In this document: positions 33,416-42,282 of the stretch, in pieces
Layout: each line of letters opens with the position of its first letter
Position numbering within the stretch: the first letter of the stretch is position 1
NCBI GenBank assembly: GCA_902761975.1
Contig: CACWMG010000001.1
Location: forward strand, 8,340-72,339
Direction of reading: 5' to 3'
From: Candidatus Avelusimicrobium pecoris
GTDB lineage: Bacteria; Elusimicrobiota; Elusimicrobia; Elusimicrobiales; Elusimicrobiaceae
DNA: 64,000 bases
The notes under the pieces: model-generated
What the model was told of the DNA's origin: nothing
Databases searched by the model: none
What the model saw: the letters and a program-made list of their open reading frames with translations, nothing else
Position numbers and translations under genes: made by a program

Positions 33416-34752
33416 TGTCCAATAATACAGTTGCAAATATCTTTAACGCCCCCGAACTCAAAAAGCGCCTGCTTTTTGTGATCGGGGCGTTAGCCGTTTT
33501 CCGGATTGCTGCCGCAATCCCGATACCCGGTATTAACACGGACGTACTGCGCCAACTTTTTGCCGCCCACCAAAATGGTATTTTAGGTTTTATGAATATC
33601 TTTTCGGGCGGTGCGTTGGGGCGTTTCTCCATTTTAGCACTGGGTATTATGCCGTACATCAACGCCTCCATTATTATGGGGTTGGTGCGTGGGGCGCATA
33701 TTTTCCCGGCACTGGACCGCATGCATAAAGAAGGCGAAAGCGGACGGCGCAAAGAAAACCAAATTACCCGTATTTTTGCACTGTTTTTAGCCCTTTTGCA
33801 GGGCGGTATGATGACGTTTGCCATTTCCCGTGTGGAAGGGGCAGGCGGCATTCCGGCGGTGGTCAACCCGAACTTTTTGTTCTTTGCCACCACGCTACTC
33901 ACCTTAGCAGCCGGGACCATGTTTGTAATGTGGCTAGGCGAACAAATCACCGAAAAAGGGGTGGGCAACGGTATTTCGCTCATCATCTTTGCCGGGATTG
34001 TGGACCGCTTGCCGGCCGCTATTAACGAAATTGTCAACCGCGTGCAAACCGGGGAAATGGATTTCTTCGTGGCGATGGTTATTTTTGCCGCGGCCGTAGT
34101 GATTACGGCCTTGGTGGTGTGGCTGGAAACCGCCCAACGCCAAATTCCGGTACAATATGCCAAACGCCAAGTCGGTAACCGCATGTACGGTGGCCAAGCC
34201 AGCTATTTGCCGTTAAAAGTAGATCAGAGCGGGGTAATTGCCGTTATCTTTGCCTCGTCTGTCATTTCCTTGCCTTTAACGGTAGCCAGCTTTAACCAAG
34301 AAGCCGAGTGGGCCCAAAAAATCTTGGGGATGTTCAACCACAGCAGTTTCTGGTATATGGGCTTATTTTCTGCGCTGATTATCTTCTTCTGTTATTTCTA
34401 TAACTCTATGACCATTAACCCGGCCGATTTAGCAGATAATATGAAGAAGTGGGGTGGTTTTATCCCGGGGATTCGTCCTGGGGAGCCTACCAAAAATTAC
34501 ATTGAATGGGTCATGAACCGCATTACGTTCTGCGGTGCCATTTTTGTATGTTTGGTGGCGGTACTGCCTGATGCGTTCCGTGCGTACTTTGGGGTAGATT
34601 TCTACTTCGGCGGTACGGCGCTACTAATCGTAGTTGGGGTAGCGTTGGATACGGTCAGCCAAGTGCAAGCGCACCTCTTAGCGCGCAATTATGAACCGCT
34701 GATGAAAGGGTCTAAAAAGATCCGCGGGCGCTGGTTCAACGTAGGACAATAG
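33415..34752 (+). CDS. secY: Preprotein translocase subunit SecY
   Basis: A 445-residue channel of the Sec translocon with about ten membrane helices. The plug and TM2 region (PGINTDVLRQLF, then MNIFSGGALGRFSI) and the C-terminal cytoplasmic loop (about 348-362, NMKKWGGFIPGIRPGEPT) match the family, as does the ending EPLMKGSKKIRGR. It exports and inserts the envelope proteins encoded nearby, including prepilins. Confidence 0.97.
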   Translation: MSNNTVANIFNAPELKKRLLFVIGALAVFRIAAAIPIPGINTDVLRQLFAAHQNGILGFMNIFSGGALGRFSILALGIMPYINASIIMGLVRGAHIFPALDRMHKEGESGRRKENQITRIFALFLALLQGGMMTFAISRVEGAGGIPAVVNPNFLFFATTLLTLAAGTMFVMWLGEQITEKGVGNGISLIIFAGIVDRLPAAINEIVNRVQTGEMDFFVAMVIFAAAVVITALVVWLETAQRQIPVQYAKRQVGNRMYGGQASYLPLKVDQSGVIAVIFASSVISLPLTVASFNQEAEWAQKILGMFNHSSFWYMGLFSALIIFFCYFYNSMTINPADLADNMKKWGGFIPGIRPGEPTKNYIEWVMNRITFCGAIFVCLVAVLPDAFRAYFGVDFYFGGTALLIVVGVALDTVSQVQAHLLARNYEPLMKGSKKIRGRWFNVGQ

Positions 34753-34763
34753 TTTTAATTTTT

Positions 34764-34800
34764 CCTCTTGCGCTTTACGCGCAAGAGGAAAACTATCTTT
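34764..34800 (+). terminator. Terminator after secY
   Basis: CCTCTTGCGC-TTTAC-GCGCAAGAGG (34764-34788), with flanking TTTT and AAAA that extend the stem, is followed by CTATCTTTT. It may be only partly effective, because adk and map follow in the same direction without a clear promoter. Confidence 0.7.
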
Positions 34801-34827
34801 TGACAATTCGTTGTAAAGGGGGCCTCT

Positions 34828-35208
34828 ATGTTACGCTACACAGGAAGTTTCTTAGGTGGCTTGGTGTTGGGCATTGTAGGGACGTTGGTAGCCGTATTTG
34901 TGTTTGAAGTAGGGTTGCCGGACAATGACGACGTAGTATGGTTTGAGCATGAAGGAACATGCCTAACCTATGAGCCGTTAAAAACGCTACGTACCTTAGG
35001 CCCGGATCGTGCCTTAGTGGCCGAAGCTGATGACATCCTACTGGAAGCACCCATTATGCTCCTGGTTGCACAAGATGTTCCCCCGTTTTACGACGAGCAG
35101 ATTATTAAAATACCTAGCGGCCGTTGTGCCAGGCATGTGGGTAATTTTAATTATAAAACCAAGGACGACAATTTTAAAACGGTTCCTGTGGTGATGATTA
35201 AAGAGTAG
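34828..35208 (+). CDS. Unknown membrane-anchored protein between secY and adk
   Basis: A 126-residue protein I do not recognise. One N-terminal membrane helix (about residues 7-27) is followed by an acidic loop and a domain with two Cys (C44 and C99) that would lie outside the cytoplasm if the N-terminus stays in. AAAGGGGG precedes the ATG. The Cys spacing suggests a single disulfide. Its place inside a universally conserved cluster is unusual. Confidence 0.7.
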   Translation: MLRYTGSFLGGLVLGIVGTLVAVFVFEVGLPDNDDVVWFEHEGTCLTYEPLKTLRTLGPDRALVAEADDILLEAPIMLLVAQDVPPFYDEQIIKIPSGRCARHVGNFNYKTKDDNFKTVPVVMIKE

Positions 35209-35215
35209 GTGTTTT

Positions 35216-35842
35216 GTGAATATTGTTTTAATGGGCTGTCCGGGTGCCGGTAAAGGGACCCAGTCAGCTAAACTAAAAGAAACCTGGGGCCTTAAACATA
35301 TTTCCACCGGGGATGTGTTACGGGGCGAGATGGCGGCCGGCACACAAATTGGCAAACAAGTGGCTGCTCTTATTAACCACGGTAACTTGGTGCCGGATGA
35401 GCTGATGATTGCCATGTTGGAAAACATCATTGCTTCCACGGACCAAGGGATTATTTTAGATGGGTTCCCGCGCACGGTAGCGCAAGCGCAGGCACTAGAC
35501 GCTATGATGAGCCGTTTGGGGCGTGAAATCAGTGCTGTAGTAATGATTGATTTACCCGAAGCGGAAGTAGTCAAACGTTTATCCACCCGCCGTCTGTGCA
35601 AAAAATGCGGAAAACCCGCCGCTACCACCACCCAACCCACGTGTGAATGCGGGGGCGAACTCTATGTGCGGGCCGATGATGCGCCCGAGAGCGTAAAACA
35701 CCGCCTGGAAGTATATCGGGCCCAAACCTTGCCGGTTAAAAATTTTTATGCCAATTCCGGTAAGTATGTAGAAATTAACGGCAACCAAACGCCACAGCAA
35801 GTTTTTGAGGACATTTGCAAGGTCCTTAAGAAGGTAAAATGA
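35216..35842 (+). CDS. adk: Adenylate kinase, zinc-lid type
   Basis: A 208-residue enzyme converting ATP plus AMP to two ADP. The P-loop GCPGAGKGT is at residues 7-15, the AMP site GFPRT at 83-87, and the LID carries C128, C131, C143 and C145 as zinc ligands. It starts with GTG. The stop codon overlaps the map ATG by four bases (ATGA). Position between secY and map is classical. Confidence 0.97.
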   Translation: MNIVLMGCPGAGKGTQSAKLKETWGLKHISTGDVLRGEMAAGTQIGKQVAALINHGNLVPDELMIAMLENIIASTDQGIILDGFPRTVAQAQALDAMMSRLGREISAVVMIDLPEAEVVKRLSTRRLCKKCGKPAATTTQPTCECGGELYVRADDAPESVKHRLEVYRAQTLPVKNFYANSGKYVEINGNQTPQQVFEDICKVLKKVK

Positions 35843-36591
35843 TTGAAGTAAAAAGTGAAAGCGAACTAGCGAAAATGCGTGCAGCCGGTAAGGTGACGGC
35901 GGCCGTCCTTAAAAAGATGACCGAAATAGTCAAACCGGGCCTGTCCACATTGGACCTGGACCGCGAAGCCGAAAAAACGATTCGCTCCTTCGGGGCGACG
36001 CCGTTGTTTTTAGGCTACTACGGGTTTCCGGGCAGTATTTGTGCGTCTGTGAACGAAGAAGTCGTGCACGGAATCCCAAAAAAAGATAAAATATTAAAGA
36101 GTGGTGATATTATCAGTATTGATACAGGAGCCCGCCTTGACGGTTTCTGTTCAGATGCCGCAATCACCCTCGCTGTAGGAGAAGTTTCCGATGAAGCCCA
36201 GCGGCTGATGGATGTGACCAAAAAGTCCCTCTATAAAGCCATCGGGCAAGTCAAAGCCGGGCGCCGCCTTGGCGACGTACAACATGCGGTGGAAACTTTT
36301 GCTATGGAACATGGTATGGGTGTAGTGCGCGATTATTGCGGGCACGGTATTGGCCGCAATATGCACGAAGAGCCCAGCATCCCTAATTTTGGCAAACCGG
36401 GCACAGGTCCGGTGTTAGAAGCGGGGATGGTGCTGGCGATTGAACCCATGCTTACTGCGGGAACGTATAAGGTCAGGGAGCTGTCCAACGGGTGGACGGT
36501 GGTAACGCTGGACGGAAGTTTGGCGGCCCACTTTGAACATACCGTGGCTGTGACGGCTAACGGCAGTGAAATTTTCACTGCTTTTGAATAG
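35839..36591 (+). CDS. map: Methionine aminopeptidase, type I
   Basis: A 250-residue enzyme that removes the initiator methionine from nascent proteins. Metal ligands D95, D106, H169, E202 and E233 sit in their usual motifs (SIDTGA, CSDAA, GHGIGR, AIEPM, FEHTV). Length is normal. Confidence 0.97.
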   Translation: MIEVKSESELAKMRAAGKVTAAVLKKMTEIVKPGLSTLDLDREAEKTIRSFGATPLFLGYYGFPGSICASVNEEVVHGIPKKDKILKSGDIISIDTGARLDGFCSDAAITLAVGEVSDEAQRLMDVTKKSLYKAIGQVKAGRRLGDVQHAVETFAMEHGMGVVRDYCGHGIGRNMHEEPSIPNFGKPGTGPVLEAGMVLAIEPMLTAGTYKVRELSNGWTVVTLDGSLAAHFEHTVAVTANGSEIFTAFE

Positions 36592-36648
36592 CTTGCGTGC
36601 GATGGCTCGCGCGCGGATATTCCTAATTTAATCCGAACTCGGAGTTGT

Positions 36649-36861
36649 ATGAGTGATAAAATCGAAATTGAAGGTAAAGTTCTGGAAGCACTGCCCAACG
36701 CAATGTTCAAAATTGAAATCCCGGGCGGTAAAATTATTCTAGGGCATATATCCGGCAAAATGAGAGTTCATCATATAAGAATCCTGCCGGGCGACAAAGT
36801 AAGATTGGAGCTTTCTCCGTACGACTTAACCCGCGGCCGGATCACTTATAGGGAGAAATAA
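36649..36861 (+). CDS. infA: Translation initiation factor IF-1
   Basis: A 70-residue OB-fold factor that occupies the 30S A site. [37 protein letters not shown] and LTRGRITYR are diagnostic. It follows map after a 57-base gap with a GC-rich hairpin; rpmJ follows directly. Confidence 0.97.
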   Translation: MSDKIEIEGKVLEALPNAMFKIEIPGGKIILGHISGKMRVHHIRILPGDKVRLELSPYDLTRGRITYREK

Positions 36862-36975
36862 ATGAAAGTTAGAGCCAGTGTAAAAAAGATATGTCAAAAA
36901 TGCAAAATCATTAAACGTAACGGCGTGGTCCGTGTGGTTTGCGAAGTTGCAAAACACAAACAACGCCAAGGTTAA
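36862..36975 (+). CDS. rpmJ: 50S ribosomal protein L36
   Basis: A 37-residue protein starting at the base after the infA stop codon (TAAATG). It begins [15 protein letters not shown] and ends KHKQRQG. Zinc ligands C11, C14, C27 and H32 mark the zinc-binding C+ form. Length is typical, and rpsM follows after 20 bases. Confidence 0.97.
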   Translation: MKVRASVKKICQKCKIIKRNGVVRVVCEVAKHKQRQG

Positions 36976-36995
36976 TTTAAGGAGTATTAAGAATT

Positions 36996-37370
36996 ATGGC
37001 TAGAGTCGCAGGTATTGATTTACCGAAAAACAAAAGAATTGATGTCGCTTTGGAATACATTTACGGCATCGGCAAAAAGAACGCCAAAGAAGTACTCGCC
37101 AAGTTGCAAGGCCAAATTGACCCGGCAACCCGCGTGAAAGATTTAACCGAACAACAAGCCGGTTTGTTAAACACCATTTTGCAAAAAGAATACAAAGTGG
37201 AAGGCGAACTGCGCCGCGAAGTAGCGCAAAACATTCACCGTGCTATTGAAATCGGATCCTATCGTGGGCAACGCCACCGCCGCAACTTGCCGGTACGCGG
37301 TCAACGCACCAAAACCAACAGCAGAACCCGCCGCGGCAGAAGAAAAACGGTCGGTTCTAAAGTCAAATAA
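36996..37370 (+). CDS. rpsM: 30S ribosomal protein S13
   Basis: A 124-residue S13 that contacts the P-site tRNA and the B1 bridges. [18 protein letters not shown] and [19 protein letters not shown] (from about residue 88) are standard. GGAGTATTAAGA precedes the ATG. Confidence 0.97.
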   Translation: MARVAGIDLPKNKRIDVALEYIYGIGKKNAKEVLAKLQGQIDPATRVKDLTEQQAGLLNTILQKEYKVEGELRREVAQNIHRAIEIGSYRGQRHRRNLPVRGQRTKTNSRTRRGRRKTVGSKVK

Positions 37371-37390
37371 TTTAATATAGGAATTTAACT

Positions 37391-37810
37391 ATGGCAGAAG
37401 AAAAAGAAACTAAAACCGCCGCGGCCGCTCCGGCAGCCAAAGCAAAAAAGAAAAATGCCAAAGCGCCCGTGTTTGGCGTTGTGCACATTTTCTGTTCGTT
37501 TAACAACACCATTGTCACCGTGTCGGACGATAAAGGTAACACCTTAGCCTGGTCCACCGCCGGTTCGCATGGTTTTAAAGGCACCAAAAAATCTACGCCG
37601 TTTGCCGCGCAAATCACCAGCAACACCGCCGCTGAAAAGGCCGTGTCTATGGGCATGCGCGAAGTGGCCGTTAAAGTATGCGGCCCGGGCCAAGGGCGTG
37701 AAACCGCCGTACGCGCCTTAGCGCAAGCCGGGTTAGTCGTATCTTCTATTAAAGACGTAACCCCCATTCCTCATAACGGATGCAGACCGCCCAAAGCACG
37801 GAGAGTATAG
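37391..37810 (+). CDS. rpsK: 30S ribosomal protein S11 with an Ala/Lys N-terminal tail
   Basis: A 139-residue S11 in the 30S platform. [17 protein letters not shown] begins at about residue 34. The first 27 residues are Ala/Glu/Lys-rich. The ending [13 protein letters not shown] is typical. Confidence 0.97.
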   Translation: MAEEKETKTAAAAPAAKAKKKNAKAPVFGVVHIFCSFNNTIVTVSDDKGNTLAWSTAGSHGFKGTKKSTPFAAQITSNTAAEKAVSMGMREVAVKVCGPGQGRETAVRALAQAGLVVSSIKDVTPIPHNGCRPPKARRV

Positions 37811-37814
37811 TTTT

Positions 37815-38444
37815 ATGTCAAGAAATATTGGAGCCAGCTGCAAAAAATGCAGAAAATTAGATTGCAAATTGTTCCTCAAAGGGACCAAATGCTACACCAA
37901 CTGTGTCATTGACAAGTTGGCCGCTGCCACCAAACGCGGGGGTAAAGTACGCAAAGCCAAAGTGTCCGAATACGGCATCCGCTTGCAAGAAAAACAGAAA
38001 GCCCGCTTACAGTCCGGCATGTCGGAAATTCCTTTCCACAATATGTTTGCCTCGGCCGCTAAAGCCGAAGGTCAAACCGGTGAAAATTTCCTGCGCAAAT
38101 TGGAAACCCGCTTAGACAACGTGGTGCGCCGCTTAGGTTTTGCCGTATCTTTAAAAACCGCGCGCCAACTGGTCTTGCACGGCAACGTAACCGTTAACGG
38201 CAAAGCCGTCAACGTGCCGTCTTATCAATTGCGCATTGGTGACAAAGTAACCTTGAACAGCAACATGGTGGAAAACGCCATGGTAAAACAAGGGTTAACC
38301 GAAGCCGAAAAGCACAATCCGCGCCCGAGTTTCTTGGAATATGACGCGGAAAAGCTGACCGGTAAATTGTTAAGATGGCCCGACAGAGAGGAAATGTCCT
38401 ACCCTGTCAATGAGCAGCTGATTGTAGAATATTATTCTAGATAG
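37815..38444 (+). CDS. rpsD: 30S ribosomal protein S4, zinc-binding form
   Basis: A 209-residue S4, a primary 16S-binding protein and usual alpha-operon repressor. N-terminal Cys residues C9, C12, C17, C26 and C30 indicate the zinc form. The S4 RNA-binding domain spans about residues 95-160, with LDNVVRRLGFAVSLKTARQL. Length is normal. Confidence 0.97.
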   Translation: MSRNIGASCKKCRKLDCKLFLKGTKCYTNCVIDKLAAATKRGGKVRKAKVSEYGIRLQEKQKARLQSGMSEIPFHNMFASAAKAEGQTGENFLRKLETRLDNVVRRLGFAVSLKTARQLVLHGNVTVNGKAVNVPSYQLRIGDKVTLNSNMVENAMVKQGLTEAEKHNPRPSFLEYDAEKLTGKLLRWPDREEMSYPVNEQLIVEYYSR

Positions 38445-38458
38445 TTTGGAGGCATTAA

Positions 38459-39454
38459 ATGGCTTTAAACGAATTAGTCCTTCCCCAAAAAATTCAGTTA
38501 GAAGAAAAAACCGCTTCTGACTACTACGGCAAATTTATTGCCGAGCCGTACGAAAGCGGTTATGGTCACACGGTAGGTAACTCGCTACGCCGCATTTTGC
38601 TTTCCGGTATGGAAGGTGCTGCGGTTACCGCGGTACGCATTGCCGGTGCCGTGCACGAATTTAGTGCCGTGCCCAATGTGCGCGAAGATGTGATCAATAT
38701 CTTGCTGAACTTCAAGCACTTACGTGTAAAAATGGAAGGAAAAACCCGTGAGTATTTGCAACTTCACGCCTCTAAACCCGGCGTTGTAACCGCCGCTGAT
38801 ATTGAAGAAGTGGACGGCGTGGAAATTATCAATAAAGACTTGGTCCTGGCTACGTTAGAAGCCGGTGGCAAGCTGGAAATGGAAATTGAAATTTCCCGCG
38901 GCAAGGGCTATATGCCCGGCGAAGAACTCGCCAAAGTGCAACGCCCGGCTGGGTTTATCCCGGTGGATGCGTTATTCTCGCCCATTGTGAAAGTTCACTA
39001 CGACGTACAACCCGCCCGTGTGGGTCAAAAAACGGACTATGACAGCCTGATTTTGGAAATTACGACTGACGGAACGTTAACCCCGGCTCGTGCCTTGCAC
39101 CGTGCTGCGGTGTTACTCTCCGGGTCTTTGCATATTTTCACCATTGAAGGCGAAGATGACGGTGTAAAAACCGTAAGTGATGAAGCCGTAGAAGAAGAGG
39201 CTGCCCCGGCGGCTGCCACTGTTTCTGCCGCGCAGAGCAAACAAGAAGAAGCCTTAAACCAATCCATTGAGTTTATTGAGCTTTCTTCCCGCTCTATCAA
39301 TTGCTTAAAGTCCGAAAACATCCACACCGTACGTGATTTGGTAAAAATGACCGAAGCCGACTTAAATATGATTAAGAACTTTGGTGCCAAATCCATGGAC
39401 GAAATCAAAGCAAAATTAGCCGAGATGAACTTAACACTCGGTATGAAAATTTAA
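38459..39454 (+). CDS. rpoA: DNA-directed RNA polymerase subunit alpha
   Basis: A 331-residue alpha subunit. The N-terminal dimerisation domain contains GYGHTVGNSLRRILLSGM. The C-terminal domain, with LSSRSINCLKSENIHTVRDL, contacts promoter DNA and activators. The linker (about 236-266) is enlarged and rich in Ala and Glu. Confidence 0.98.
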   Translation: MALNELVLPQKIQLEEKTASDYYGKFIAEPYESGYGHTVGNSLRRILLSGMEGAAVTAVRIAGAVHEFSAVPNVREDVINILLNFKHLRVKMEGKTREYLQLHASKPGVVTAADIEEVDGVEIINKDLVLATLEAGGKLEMEIEISRGKGYMPGEELAKVQRPAGFIPVDALFSPIVKVHYDVQPARVGQKTDYDSLILEITTDGTLTPARALHRAAVLLSGSLHIFTIEGEDDGVKTVSDEAVEEEAAPAAATVSAAQSKQEEALNQSIEFIELSSRSINCLKSENIHTVRDLVKMTEADLNMIKNFGAKSMDEIKAKLAEMNLTLGMKI

Positions 39455-39468
39455 GGAGTCTTGGTCGT

Positions 39469-39813
39469 ATGATTAAAAATACCGGATACAGAAAACTGGG
39501 CAAAACGGCTTCGCACCGCAAAGCTATGCTTAACAACATGGCTACCAGCATTATTCTGCACGAAGAAGTAACCACCACCCTTCAAAAAGCCAAAGAAGTG
39601 CGCCGCGTGGTAGAAGGTTTAATTACCTTAGCCAAAGCCAAAAACGTGACTGCCGTTAAAGACACGCTTAAAGACGCTGCTGCCGTGAAAAAAGTGGTAG
39701 AAGTGTTGGCCCCGCGCTATGAAAGCCGCCCCGGCGGTTTCTGCCGCATTTACCGCGCTGGCCTGCGCCAGGGTGATAATGCGCAAGTAGCGATTGTTAA
39801 ACTTGTGGACTAA
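39469..39813 (+). CDS. rplQ: 50S ribosomal protein L17
   Basis: A 114-residue L17. KLGKTASHRKAMLNNMATSI and the ending PGGFCRIYRAGLRQGDNA are typical. It is the last ribosomal gene of the cluster, yet mreB starts three bases after its stop codon with no terminator. Confidence 0.97.
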   Translation: MIKNTGYRKLGKTASHRKAMLNNMATSIILHEEVTTTLQKAKEVRRVVEGLITLAKAKNVTAVKDTLKDAAAVKKVVEVLAPRYESRPGGFCRIYRAGLRQGDNAQVAIVKLVD

Positions 39814-39816
39814 TCT

Positions 39817-40860
39817 ATGGTACTAGACTATCTGGGGGGGCTGTTTTCGTCGGACCTAGGGATGGACCTGGGCACTGCTAACTGTTTGATTTACGTTAAA
39901 GACAAAGGCATTGTGCTTAATGAACCGTCCGTAGTAGCGATGGAAAAAGAAACCGGCGAGGTTAAAGCCGTCGGTAAGCAAGCTAAACAGATGCTTGGCA
40001 GAACGCCTGCCAACATTGTGGCGGTGCGCCCGATGAAAAACGGGGTCATTGCGGACTTTGAAGTCACGCAAGAGATGATCCGCTATTTCATCCGCAAAGT
40101 GCACACCCGCAGCAGCTTGTTGCGCCCCCGGATTGTCATTGGCATCCCCTCGGATATTACCGGGGTGGAACGCCGTGCCGTGGATGATGCTGCCCGTCAA
40201 GCGGGTGCCCGTGAAGTGTATTTAATTGAAGAGCCCATGGCCTCGGCCATGGGGGCTGATTTACCCGTTGCCGAACCGCACGCCAGCATGATTGTAGATA
40301 TTGGCGGCGGTACCACCGAAGTAGCCGTTATTTCGCTCGGTGGGATGGTAGTGGCCAAGTCTATTGACGTAGCGGGCGACGAGCTCACGGAATGCATTGT
40401 CCAGTATTTCCGCAAGAAATATAATTTGATTGTGGGTGAAACCACTGCGGAAGAAGTCAAAATCAATTTGGGTTCCGTTTATCCTTTAAAAGAAGAAAAA
40501 TCCATGGAAGTAAAAGGGCGCGACCAAACCCAAGGGTTGCCGCGTACCTTAACAGTAACGTCGGAAGAAATCCGCCAAGCCCTCATGGAGCCGGTGCGTT
40601 TAATTTTGGACGTCATTAAGAGCACGCTGGAAGAAACCCCGCCCGAACTGGCCGCCGATTTGGTGGACCGGGGGCTCATGGTAGCCGGAGGGGGAAGCTT
40701 ACTTAGAGGCATTACGGAACTGATCCGCAAAGAAACAGATATTCCCGTTCACCGCGCCGCAGACCCGCTTAACTGTGTGGCCATGGGTACAGGGAAATAC
40801 TTAGAACAACTTAGCGACAAAGGGCACCGCTTTTTTGGTTCCCGCCGCAAACCGTTCTAA
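39817..40860 (+). CDS. mreB: Rod shape-determining actin homologue MreB
   Basis: A 347-residue cytoskeletal ATPase that guides peptidoglycan insertion. The phosphate 1 motif DLGTAN is at residues 17-22 and the second phosphate motif reads VDIGGGTTE near 163-171. Length is normal. It follows rplQ by three bases and opens the elongasome gene set. Confidence 0.97.
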   Translation: MVLDYLGGLFSSDLGMDLGTANCLIYVKDKGIVLNEPSVVAMEKETGEVKAVGKQAKQMLGRTPANIVAVRPMKNGVIADFEVTQEMIRYFIRKVHTRSSLLRPRIVIGIPSDITGVERRAVDDAARQAGAREVYLIEEPMASAMGADLPVAEPHASMIVDIGGGTTEVAVISLGGMVVAKSIDVAGDELTECIVQYFRKKYNLIVGETTAEEVKINLGSVYPLKEEKSMEVKGRDQTQGLPRTLTVTSEEIRQALMEPVRLILDVIKSTLEETPPELAADLVDRGLMVAGGGSLLRGITELIRKETDIPVHRAADPLNCVAMGTGKYLEQLSDKGHRFFGSRRKPF

Positions 40861-40878
40861 TCGTTGTTTTACACCAAA

Positions 40879-40915
40879 ACGGGCACAGTTCTACAGGGGA
40901 CGGTGTCCGTTTTTG
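40879..40915 (+). terminator. Possible attenuator between mreB and mreC
   Basis: ACGGGCA (40879-40885) pairs with TGTCCGT (40904-40910), seven pairs with one G-U, followed by TTTTT. It could reduce read-through so that MreB exceeds MreC; this is inferred. Confidence 0.5.
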
Positions 40916-40932
40916 AGTTTAAGGTGGGGCTT

Positions 40933-41784
40933 ATGAATATGCCCAAGCATCCAATTTCGTTTAAAACCTATACCGGCCATTATCGGCGGCGGTATCTACT
41001 GCCGGCCGGGTTTTTGCTGGTATCGTTTTTACTCATGATTTTGCCTTTGCAGGGGTTTGTGGCCTCTGTCAAAGCGGTACTGGCGTATGTGTTTATCCCG
41101 CAAATCCGCTTGGCGCACAGTACCGTACAGTATGCCCAAAATGTATCACAAACCGTGCAGGAGCTGTTGCTTGCCCACCAAGAAAACGAACATCTCAAGC
41201 AAGAAATTCAAACTGCCCAATTACTGGCGGCCCAAGCCAAAGATGTTTTTGCCGAAAATGAACGTATTTCCCAATTGTTAAAAATCACCCCTACGCGCCC
41301 GTGGAAAGGGGTATGGGCCAAAGTAGCGTACCGCGAGCCAACCCAGTGGAACACGGTTATTTTGGATAAAGGCACGGCAGACGGCGTAAAAGAGCGTAGT
41401 GCCGTGGTTACGGTGGTAGACGGCCAAGAAGGGCTAGCGGGGGTGGTGGTGGAAACGACCGAAAACACCGCCAAGGTACTTTTAGTGCGCGACGAAGATT
41501 TTTCCGCAGCCGTGCAATTAGAGCGCGGCGGCGAAGCCGGGCTTTTGGTGGGGGATGGCCCCCGCCCGGTGCAAATAAAATATATTCCGCTTCTTACCCA
41601 CGTGGAAAAAGGGGACAAAGTATATACCTCTTCTTCCAGTAGTGTGTTCCCGGCCGGGATTTTAGTAGGAACGGTGAGCCACGTGCGGGAAGGGGATTCC
41701 TTCCAAACCGCCCTTACGGTGGAAGTAACACCGCAAGTGTCCTCTCCCGCTGTGCGGGAAGTGTTTGTGATTTTGGATAATTAG
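40933..41784 (+). CDS. mreC: Rod shape-determining protein MreC
   Basis: A 283-residue protein with one N-terminal membrane helix (about 23-43), a coiled coil (about 75-115) and two beta domains outside the inner membrane. RSAVVTVVDGQEGLAGVV and YTSSSSSVFPAGILVGTV are family-like. I start it at ATG 40933 after AAGGTGGGG; ATG 40939 is also possible. A TTG start at 40864 would place the attenuator hairpin inside the gene and is less likely. Confidence 0.93.
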   Translation: MNMPKHPISFKTYTGHYRRRYLLPAGFLLVSFLLMILPLQGFVASVKAVLAYVFIPQIRLAHSTVQYAQNVSQTVQELLLAHQENEHLKQEIQTAQLLAAQAKDVFAENERISQLLKITPTRPWKGVWAKVAYREPTQWNTVILDKGTADGVKERSAVVTVVDGQEGLAGVVVETTENTAKVLLVRDEDFSAAVQLERGGEAGLLVGDGPRPVQIKYIPLLTHVEKGDKVYTSSSSSVFPAGILVGTVSHVREGDSFQTALTVEVTPQVSSPAVREVFVILDN

Positions 41785-41785
41785 T

Positions 41786-42280
41786 ATGTTAAATGCGTTA
41801 AAACTTTTCTTTTTATTTGTTTGTGCCACGGTGTTTCACTGGGCGTTTGCCGGGCTATTTGCCCGGGTAGGGTTGAGTGTCAACGTAATTTTAATTTTTG
41901 TAACTGCTTTTTGTGCACTCTTCAAATTGCCGTTTGCTTACAGCGCGGCTTTTATTTGTGGCCTATTTTTAGATTTTTTTAGCACGAAGTTATTTGGGGG
42001 GAATGCATTTACGTTCACCGTATGTGCCTGTATTATTTGCAATATCGCCCCCCGGTTTGATTTTGCCGAACCGTTCCCACAGATGGTGGCTGTATTTGTT
42101 TTAACGTGGTTGGCGGCCCTTTTAAACACGCTGTTAGTGTTTGTGTTTGCTTCGGCCAGTGCGTGGCCCGGGTTACTGAGTACACTGGGGGGCTCGGTGG
42201 TGGATGCGCTCTTTGCGCCGGCTGTATTTTGGCTGGTTAAGCGTGTGCTCGGCACCGGTAGTATAGCCAGGCAGGTATAA
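41786..42280 (+). CDS. mreD: Rod shape-determining protein MreD
   Basis: A 164-residue integral membrane protein with about five helices and little sequence conservation, identified by size, hydrophobicity and position between mreC and mrdA. FVTAFCALFKLPFAYSAAFI and the GLFLDFFS stretch recall the family. Confidence 0.85.
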   Translation: MLNALKLFFLFVCATVFHWAFAGLFARVGLSVNVILIFVTAFCALFKLPFAYSAAFICGLFLDFFSTKLFGGNAFTFTVCACIICNIAPRFDFAEPFPQMVAVFVLTWLAALLNTLLVFVFASASAWPGLLSTLGGSVVDALFAPAVFWLVKRVLGTGSIARQV

Positions 42281-42282
42281 GC

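Noticed and set aside
33399-34184. 261-residue minus-strand frame within secY
   Set aside because: It is fully antisense to a clear SecY, with low complexity typical of an antisense shadow.
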